15,362 nt of DNA from Tieghemiomyces parasiticus. Lineage: Eukaryota > Kickxellomycota > Dimargaritomycetes > Dimargaritales > Dimargaritaceae. Positions 1 through 9,000 of the stretch are shown piece after piece. The position numbers and the translations under genes were made by a program. Numbering within the stretch: position 1 is the stretch's first letter; every line of letters begins with the position of its first letter. The notes below the pieces were generated by a model, which was given only the letters and a program-made list of their open reading frames with translations, was not told the DNA's origin and did not search any database. The stretch lies in NCBI GenBank assembly GCA_027575765.1, contig JANBPT010001064.1:1-15362 (forward strand), written 5' to 3'.

Positions 1-3000
1 GCGGCGGCGACGTTGCGGCCCTGGTGAATGTCAATGGACTGCTGCACTCGGTTGCAGCATTGGGATAGCTCGGATTCCATACAGGTGACCTCGTGGACCT
101 GGCTGGACAGGGTGGAAAAGGGAGGTGGAATGGTTTGTGACCATTGGCCAGTGGGGCCACGGCAGAACTGACTGCGCAGCACAGCGTGGTGGTTGACCAC
201 GCGGAGCAGGGCCCTGCCGAGCGTGTTATGGGAGACGGGTCGAGTGAGCTCGAGTAAGAAGGACTGGTTGAAGTGGCTGAGGTTACGGAACCCCTGGGCG
301 AAGAACCAGCGCTGGATCGGGGTCAAAGGGAACGAAACTCCGTGAGGAACAGGTGCCAACTCGGAAGTCATGGACTGGACAAGGCGTTCCATTGCGGCTG
401 CCACCGTGGACAGAGGCTGACTCTTGAGGAGAATGGGAACGGGGAGCCGGTAGTCTAACTGTCGACACCGCGCTGAGACCTGGATGGCCGAGATTGAATC
501 TCCCCCGAGCTTCAAGAACGGAAGGTGGTTGGCCACCGGGATTCGGGCCAAGCCTAACGTATCGGCCACCGCTGCCCAAAGAACCTGCGCCTCATCGGAT
601 TGAGCCAGCGCGCCTGGTTCTTGACCTCCAGTCGACAGGGACGTCAGTGTGTGGTCGGAAAACAGCCTAATCAGTGCCCGTTGATCGACCTTACCGTTGA
701 CAGTTACTGGGATGTGGTCAAGGCCGAGGACGTGACTGGGTACCATATAGGTTGGCAAAGTCTCACGGAGTGACGCTATTACCGACGTCTCGTTCAGCCA
801 GTTCGGGCACACAAATGCTACCAGATTACGCTCGTTGACTAGGACATACGCTTCTGTTACTCCGTCCAGGCTAAGGAGGGCTCCACGCACCTCGGCCAAT
901 TCGATACGAAATCCGCGCAGCTTGACCTGATCATCACGGCGACCCAGACACTCCACCTCACCGTTGGGCAGCCAGCGGCCAAGGTCACCGGTGCGGTAAA
1001 TGGGGCCGCCGGAGTAAGGCAGGCTGATAAACTTGGTCGCGTTGAGGTCAGAGCGGTTAACGTAGCCGGCGCCGACCCCCAGACCACCGATACAGATCTC
1101 GCCGACCATGCCTACAGGCACGAGCTGGTCGTTCCCGTCTACAATGTAGCATTCGCTACCGGCGATGGGCCGCCCAATGGTTAGAGGTCCGCCGGGCTGA
1201 ACAAGCCCGCTGTGGCTGCACACAGTTACTTCGGCAGGTCCGTACATATTCCACACTTCGCATTGCGATCCCCATATCGCGGCCACTTCGGCGGGCAGCG
1301 CTTCGCCAGCACAGCTAATTCGGGTGAGATTGGGATAACGGTGGGGGTCGAGTGCCCCCAACACGGTGGGCGTCAGCAAGGCCGTCTCAACCGTTGCCAA
1401 AGCAGTCGGAATGTCACCGTCGTTGAAGACCACCGTAGACGAGTTGGATAACGGGGACAACGTCGTTAGGATAAACCCGTCGAAGCCCACTGCCATCGCT
1501 TGGAGGAAGCGTGACCCGGTTGCGGGGCTGACAACCGCGGCAGGTGCTAGTAGGAGGTTGGTCAGATTGGCGTGCCGGATCATTACGCCCTTGGGTTGCC
1601 CGGTTGTCCCCGAGGTAAAGATAATATAGGCCAGGTCTTTAGGCCGGAGGTCGTGGGGGATAGGTTCCGGGTTGGGATTAACATTAGACCAAAGTAGGGC
1701 TAGCCCGGGCAGGGCCTCCGTCCAGCTCACGTCGGTGTCGGTCAGGTTCAGGACGTGGGTACACTGGGCAGTCTCAACCATGAAGCGCTGGCGCTCTTCA
1801 GGCAGGGCACGGTCGACAGAGATGTAGACGGCTCGGATCAGCCAGAGGGCCAGCATGGCCATGACGGTGGCTGGGCGGCTCTCTACGATTACTGCTACCC
1901 TATCCTGCACTCCGATGCCGCGATGCTGAAGGGCCCGAGCCAGTGTCTCAACCCGGGTGTTCATCTCCGTATAACTCACAGTCTCGAGCTGGGACTCGAG
2001 GGCCACCGTGTGTGGACTGCGCTGGACGCTGTCACGGATTAGGCTGATGATACTGGTTCTGGTATCAGAAGGATCGTACTCGCTGGGACTTCGGCCTAAC
2101 TCCTCCAGTAGGAGGTGCTCTTCAGCCGGACATACCAAAGGGACCGTGGTCAGAGGTGAGGAGCTGGTGAGGGCGACCTGACAGAAGTAGAGCAGGTTGG
2201 CCGCCAGGCGCTCGACGGTGGCCGAATCGAAAAGGTCCGGGTTGTACTGGAGGGTCATGCCGGGGCTGGGACCGAAGAGACGGATTCGGAAGATGATATC
2301 ATGCCAAAGGGCAGGGTGGGACTGGGCTTCAGCATCCCATTCGGTAGGGTCGACTGCGACACCCACACGGACTGGGTGCCAGAGCGGGTGGGCCGGCGGG
2401 CGGGGAAGTCCAGCGTGGAGGTCGTGGTCAGGGGTCAAGTGGTCCACGGAGCGTTGTAGCTGCTGCGAAAGGGCAGTGCTAAGGTCACCTAGACTGGACG
2501 CACTTGCGGCGCCTGGGACTCGCACCGGACAAGCCAGGTGACCTAGGAAAACGATGTACGGTTCTCCACGGCATACGCTGTGGTTAAGTAAAATATCAAC
2601 CAGGACGGCGTCGGTACCACAGATCCTTCCGAGATAGGACCCTACAACGGCCGTCCACAGCCCAAGCGGTGCGACAGGGTTCCCTTCAGTGGGGCAGGAT
2701 AATCCGCGGATAACCTCCTGGGCTAGGTCTAACCGAAGGCAGGCTGAGCTAAACGTAGGCACACGGGTGCGAGGGTGGTCGAGCGGTAGTTTCAGATCCG
2801 CAGTGGCTTCGGCCATTGTCTCAGTCCAGTAAGCGCGGACCGAGCTATCCGATGGTAGGCGGCCGACGGTGGCTGTGTGCCCCATGGCGAGCGAAGGGCT
2901 AACGTCGAACACCTGACCGTCGTGTTTCGCTCTGAAGGCCAGCTGCAGGTCCTCGGTAAGGAGCTGGAATAACATCTCAGGTGCCAAGATCTGGTGCATA

Positions 3001-6000
3001 CGGACCACAAGACTGGGTGGTTCCGGCTGGTAGAGAACGGCCAACATATCCGTGCTGACCAGGACCTTACCAGCTGCTTCGAGGCCATCCCTACGCAGGG
3101 AGTGGGAACCGACGGAGGCATGGGTCGCTGAGGACAGACGCTTCGGAGAGAGTAGATAGGCTACAAGCCGGCCTTCCTCCTTACGGACGACGGTGCGTAG
3201 CCAGTCCACTTGGCTTAGGAACCGGTCGAGGACCCACTGGACGTCCGAATGGGTGAGCTGGTGGGGAATGCTGAGCTTGGCTTGGTGGTAGAACTGACCA
3301 GGGTCCTCCGAGAGTTGGCAGGCGAGCCACACCTGGGCCTGGTAGGGTGTCGCCTTCATCGGGCGGATCAGCTCAGACTTGGGATCGTTCGACTGGCCTT
3401 CTGGCGTACGAATAGGCGATGGCGAAGGGCTGGAACGTTTGATCACCAGTGTCAAGGCGGCCAAATCATCGCAGGCCAGGGCGTTCCGTGAGTCAAGGGT
3501 GACCCCGAAGCGTTGGCTGATGCGGTGCTCCAGCTGGAGGAACAGGGCGGGTCTAGCCAGTACAGACACCCAGATATCCTCACCATGGGGAAGCCCATCC
3601 CCGGTGCCCAGGAGCAGGTCAGTACAGGTCACGGCGAGCCACCTACCCACAGTATCTAAGGACGACCCCTGGCCCTCTGTGTCCGACACACGGAGGTATG
3701 CCTCGCCTAGCCGAGCAACCTCACCCTCACTGGCGCCGGACAAGTGTGGGTAAGCCTCAAGCGAGATAAAAGCGGCAGGCACAAGGTCGGCAGGGAGGTT
3801 CACACCGGCCAGCAGAGGTCCGAATGACTCGCACGCAGTCTCGGGTGCTGAGATGCGGGTTACGATGCGACCGCCGTGGATGCTGACGGAATAGGGCGCG
3901 GGCAGCCCTTGTTTGGCCAGGTAGTGGTCTAGGACAGCGAGAGACAGCTGGACACCGTCCGCTGTGATAAGCCGCCCAGGGCAGTTCTGGGTCGGATCAG
4001 GAAGTGAATGGGAAACCTGGGTGATCGTGGTGTCCGCAGTCGCTCTCGTGAGCTTGACTAGCACGGAGCTGACCTGCCGCACCAATTGAACAATGTTGGC
4101 CTCACTGCAATACATGCGCCCGTAGAAGCACTTAACGCCGACGGCATGCGGTCCGTCGACGAAATCTAGGGTGAGCGGGTACTCGGTAAACTCGTGCACC
4201 CGTACCAGCTCCAGGGCCATGTCCCCGGCCTGGTGCGAGCCCTGGGGGAAGTTCTCGAAGCCACCGAGCACATGGAATAGAGGGGAGGCCGGGGTTGGAC
4301 TGCACCAGGCCTGGACCTTGGCAAGACTGGTGTGCTCGAAGGGGATCATCCCGGTGGCGTCGGCCTGGAGCTGCTGGAGCCATTGGCCGATGGGTTGGTC
4401 CGTCAGGCGGAACCGCAACGGGACGGTGCTGAGGCAGGGACCGACGACATTGGCAATATCCGCCACGTCCAGGTTGCGGCCTGACACCACAAAGCCAATG
4501 ACGAGGTCGTCCCGGTCCAGGTACTGGGCCAAGACGAGGGCGTAGGCGGCCTTGAGGAGGGTCGAGAGGGTCACGCCGAATTGCTGGGCGGCGTCGTGTA
4601 AGCGTGACTTATCGACGTCGAGGGTGCAGTGGTACTCGGCAAAGCCATGCTGGCCCGTGAGCTCCGTACTAAGCATGGGTGCTGGTGTGGGCTGAACCCC
4701 CCGTAAATACTCAGCCCAGAACGCTCGCGCCTTGTCTTGGTCCTGATTGGCCACTTGTTCGACCACGGTGTTAAATGAAGGTGGGGCCAGTTGGCCTGGC
4801 ATGTCCGGAGAGGCGTACAGGTGGCCCAGGTCACGCAGCAGCAGCGGGATCGACCAGCCGTCGACCAGGGCGTGGTGCATGGCCAGGACCAGCAGGTACT
4901 CGTTGGAACGCTCGGTGGGAAACACGTCGACCCGGACCATGGGCCTGGTCATGTCGAAGCCCAGGGCACGGTTCTCGTTGAAAAAGTCGGTCAGGGAAGG
5001 AAGGGGTGCCTCGGCTAGACTCCAGGCCAGTGGTGCATGCTGCAGCACGACCTGGGCAAGCCCGTTGCCACGCGGTGCGACGGTCGGAATGAAGACGGTG
5101 CGCAGGACGCTATGGCGCTGTGTTAAGCTGGCCAAAGCTTGCTGGAGCTGGCTAAGGACTACTTCGCCAGACAGGGCTATGGCGGCCTGGACCAGGTAGG
5201 CCGAGGGGTCCTGCAGCGTAGCAACGAGCAGACCGCCCTGCATGGGGGTACAGGGCAGGATAGCCGCTACGTCGGAAGCAGCCATGCCGCGTTCCTCCAG
5301 GTCGGCCAGAAGGGTGTCGAATTCCTGGGCGGTGGGCTGGAGCAGCGGCGCATCGAATCGAGTGAGCAGCGGCTGAACGGAGGCCGTTGGGGTGGCGGCC
5401 AGGTGCTCGAGGTCTTCGCGCCACAGGTTGATCAGTTGCTCAGCCCATTGGGTCCCATACACCCGCGGATTGTACTCCATGACCAGCCGCAGCCGGTCCT
5501 GGTTGACGAGGGGCATGGGGTTGAGGTCGAAGATGACGTGTTCGTCGGGGGCAAAGTCATGCAGGCCGAAGCGGTCATCCCACTCGATACCAACTGCACC
5601 ACTGTCTGCGGTACCCGCACCCGCATTGCCGAACCGACCAAAGTAGTTGAACTGGACGTCGAGGCGCTCGGGGGTTTTGGCCAGGAGCTTGGCCCGCTCA
5701 GCTGGGTCCGCCCCCGGCATGTGGCGGAGGAGGCTGTAGGGGAAGCCACGCACCGGGATTTGCTGCATCGCCTCCTTGGTGTGAAGTAGGGTGGTCAGGG
5801 CCGAACTGCCCAGGGGTACGTCCAGGACCAAGGGGTACAGGGCGGTGAACCAGCCTACGGTGCGGCTCACATCCATGGCGTCCGACCAGGGCTCCCGACC
5901 GTGGCCCTCCATCACAAAGGAGACCTGGGTGGTACCCAACGCCTGGCAGTAGGCCCGGGCAAAGGTGGCCAGGAGCATGTCGCGCGGGGTGACACGCCAT

Positions 6001-9000
6001 TGTGGCGCCAGCTGCAGCAGGAGCCGGGTGGTGAACTCCCGGTCGAATTCGTGGGATGTGGATAGGCGGGCCGCGGTGGGCACTAGGTCAAGGACCTCTG
6101 GGGGAGGCAGGAGTTGGCGGTTATCCACCGTCATGCTCTGCACGGGCCAGGCGTCGGCAGTGAGGGTCCGGGCGTAGTCATCCAACTGGCTGCACCAGGT
6201 CTGGAAGGACAGGGTCTTGGGCGGCAGCTGACCCCCGGTGAGCAGGGTCTGCAGGTCCTCGATCAGGACGCGCCAGGAGACCAGGTCAACCAGGGCGTGG
6301 TGGATGGTCCAGAACAGACGGGCTGGCTCAGCCTCCGCGCCAGTGTGGATCAGGCAGGCTGCCATGACAGGGCCGTCCGTGAGGTGCAGGCTGGACTGGA
6401 CCTTCAAAATGAAGTCGGCATAGTCCACCTCGTTCACGGTGGCCTCGGTCATAGAGATGTGGCTGGGGATGGCCTCGGTAGTTGGGATGCACTGTTCCCA
6501 CGCACCCACCTCACTCAGCCTTAACCGAGCACGCAGAATGTCATGGTGGTTGGCCAGTTGGACTAGAGCGTGGCCAATCCGCCCGAGGGTAATCGACGGA
6601 CCCACACGCAGGGTGAAGGACTGGTTGAAGTGGTGGGGGTTGCGGAACGACAAACCGAGGAACCAGTGCTGAATCGGGGTCAGGTTGACACAGTCCTGGA
6701 CCTGGTGCTGGTTTTCTTCGGAGGCGGCCGTGGCCAGTGGGGTCAGTCGGGCGGCTAAGGCATGGAGCTGGCGGCATTCGTAGATGAGCGGCACGGTGGC
6801 CTTGTACCCCAGCTGCCGGCATTTGGATACGAGCAGGATGGCCGAGATGGAGTCGCCACCGATACGAAAGAAGTCGTCGGTGGTCCCAATGCGGTCACCA
6901 GGGAGCTGCAGGATCTGGGCCCAGGCCTCACGTAGGCGGAGCTCCAAAGCAGTACAGCCCTGGGGAATAGTGTCGGTGGGATTAGTCAGGGGCGCCGGGA
7001 CTTCAGGGAGGGCTCGGCGGTCGACTTTGCCGTTGACGGTTAGCGGGAGACAAGCCACGGGGACAACGTGGTCCGGGATCATGAACTTGGCCAGGCGACT
7101 ACGGAGGTGATCAAGCAAGGCCACGGTGTCCACCGACTGGGGCTCCACAAACAGGGCTAGACAATGGTTTTGCACGGAAGCCACGGCGAGCTGAACAGCA
7201 GGAAAACTGCTTGCGACGGCCTCGATCTCCTCGAGCTCGATACGGAACCCACGGAGTTTGACCTGGTGGTCCATTCGACCCAAAACATCGACGTGGCCAT
7301 TGGGTAGCCAGCGGGCCTGGTCACCCGTCAAATACACACGACCGGGGCCAAACGGGTTAGAGATGAACCTCTGGGCCGTGAGCTCGGGTCGGTTGCAGTA
7401 GCCGCGGGCCACGCCGAATCCACCGAGAACGAGCTGCCCGGGGGCCCCTACAGGGACGAGGCGCAGATTGTCGTCGACAATGTAGCACAGGGAGTTGACA
7501 GTGGGCGCACCGATCGAAATGTAGTTAACGTCATTCAACACCAGCGCATTGGAGGCCACGGTAACCTCGGAGGGACCGTAGGCGTTGACCAATTTGCAGT
7601 GACCGCGCCACTTTGCAAAGAGGTCAGCGGTAACCCGCTCGCCGCCAAAGACCAACAACGCCAGCTGCGGATACTGACCAGGGTTCAAGCGGGCGGCAAA
7701 CGACGGCGTGACGATGGCCGAGTGAGCACTCTGAAGGTCAACCAGTAAGTCGGCACCGGGAATGACTGCTGTGCCACCACCGCAAAGGGTCTTCATCAGG
7801 CCCCATAAGATTCCGTCAAAGCCGAGCGATAAGACCAATAGCTCACGTTTTCCGGGGCCGTAATCGTCTGCATAGGCCGGATCGGTAGCAAAATTGGCCA
7901 GATTCCCGTGCTCGACCATAACACCCTTGGGTTGGCCCGTCGTACCCGAGGTGTACACGATGTAGGCCAAGTCCGTGGGCTGAGAATGCTGGGCAGCAGG
8001 CAGTGGACCGACCCCATTCATGGCTGACATAGATAGGGTCTGGTCGTTAACTCGCAGCGTGGGACACGTGAAGTCTCCTAAGAGACCCTGAGTCGTTGAA
8101 GTAGTCAAGACCAGCGTAGCCGCGCTATCTTGGACGATGTAGCGGATACGCTCCTCGGGATACTCCGGGTCAATGGGCACGTAGGCGGCGCCGGACTTGA
8201 GCACGGCGAACAGGGCTATTACGAACTCGATGGACTTGGGTAGGAGGAGGGCGATTCGAACCTCGGGCCGGGCTCCATGGTCGCGGGTAAGCATCTGGGC
8301 CAGGGCCGAGGTCATCCGGTCAAACTCGGCGTAGGTGACGGTGCGGCCCTCCTGGTCCAGAGCGATACCGTCAGGGGTCCTACTCGCCCATTCACCGACT
8401 AGGAGGTGGACCGGGGTATTGACTGCGTCTGGGTGACTGATGGTGCCGGCGAACTGCAGGAGGCGTTGGCGCTCGATTTCATCTACCCAGGCCACATCGG
8501 CAATGGTTAAGTGCGTGAGCTGTTTGGGATGCACTACCGCCTCAGCCAATGCACGGACCACGATACTGAATTGGCGTCCGAGTTCCTGCACCGCTTCCTC
8601 GGCCACCTGGGACCGGTCGAAGGCCAGACCGACCTCCAGATTACCCGTGACCACCTGCCAGGAGATGACGAGGACGGCCCGAGTCATCGTCGCCAACGTA
8701 GTAAGGGAATCCTGTTCGACGCTGACACTAGACCTATGGTTGGGGTCGAGACTCGATGGGTTGCGGTCTCGAGACTGAGTAGACGAAAGGTTGGTGTAGC
8801 TAACTAGGACGGTGTTGAGCTGGCCCTGGTCGCTAGCCTGTACCGGCCACTCCTGATGATGCAAATGGTGATCGGAAGAAGAGGTCGGATGTCCGAGGGC
8901 CAAGGCAAGCTTGACACCGGGGTCAAGGCGCAGGCCACATACGGTGAGACTATTGGCCGGGAGTTTTGGGTCCAGCGGCGGCGACGGGGCCTGCACATGG

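Noticed and set aside
5139..5789. Plus-strand open frame of 216 codons
   Set aside because: Lies opposite E1 and C2 of the NRPS and exists because that region is GC-rich at third positions; no domain likeness.
8253..8262. GGTTCGAATC on the minus strand, a perfect tRNA B-box
   Set aside because: It is codons for Glu-Val-Arg-Ile in A1 of the NRPS; no A-box or cloverleaf around it.
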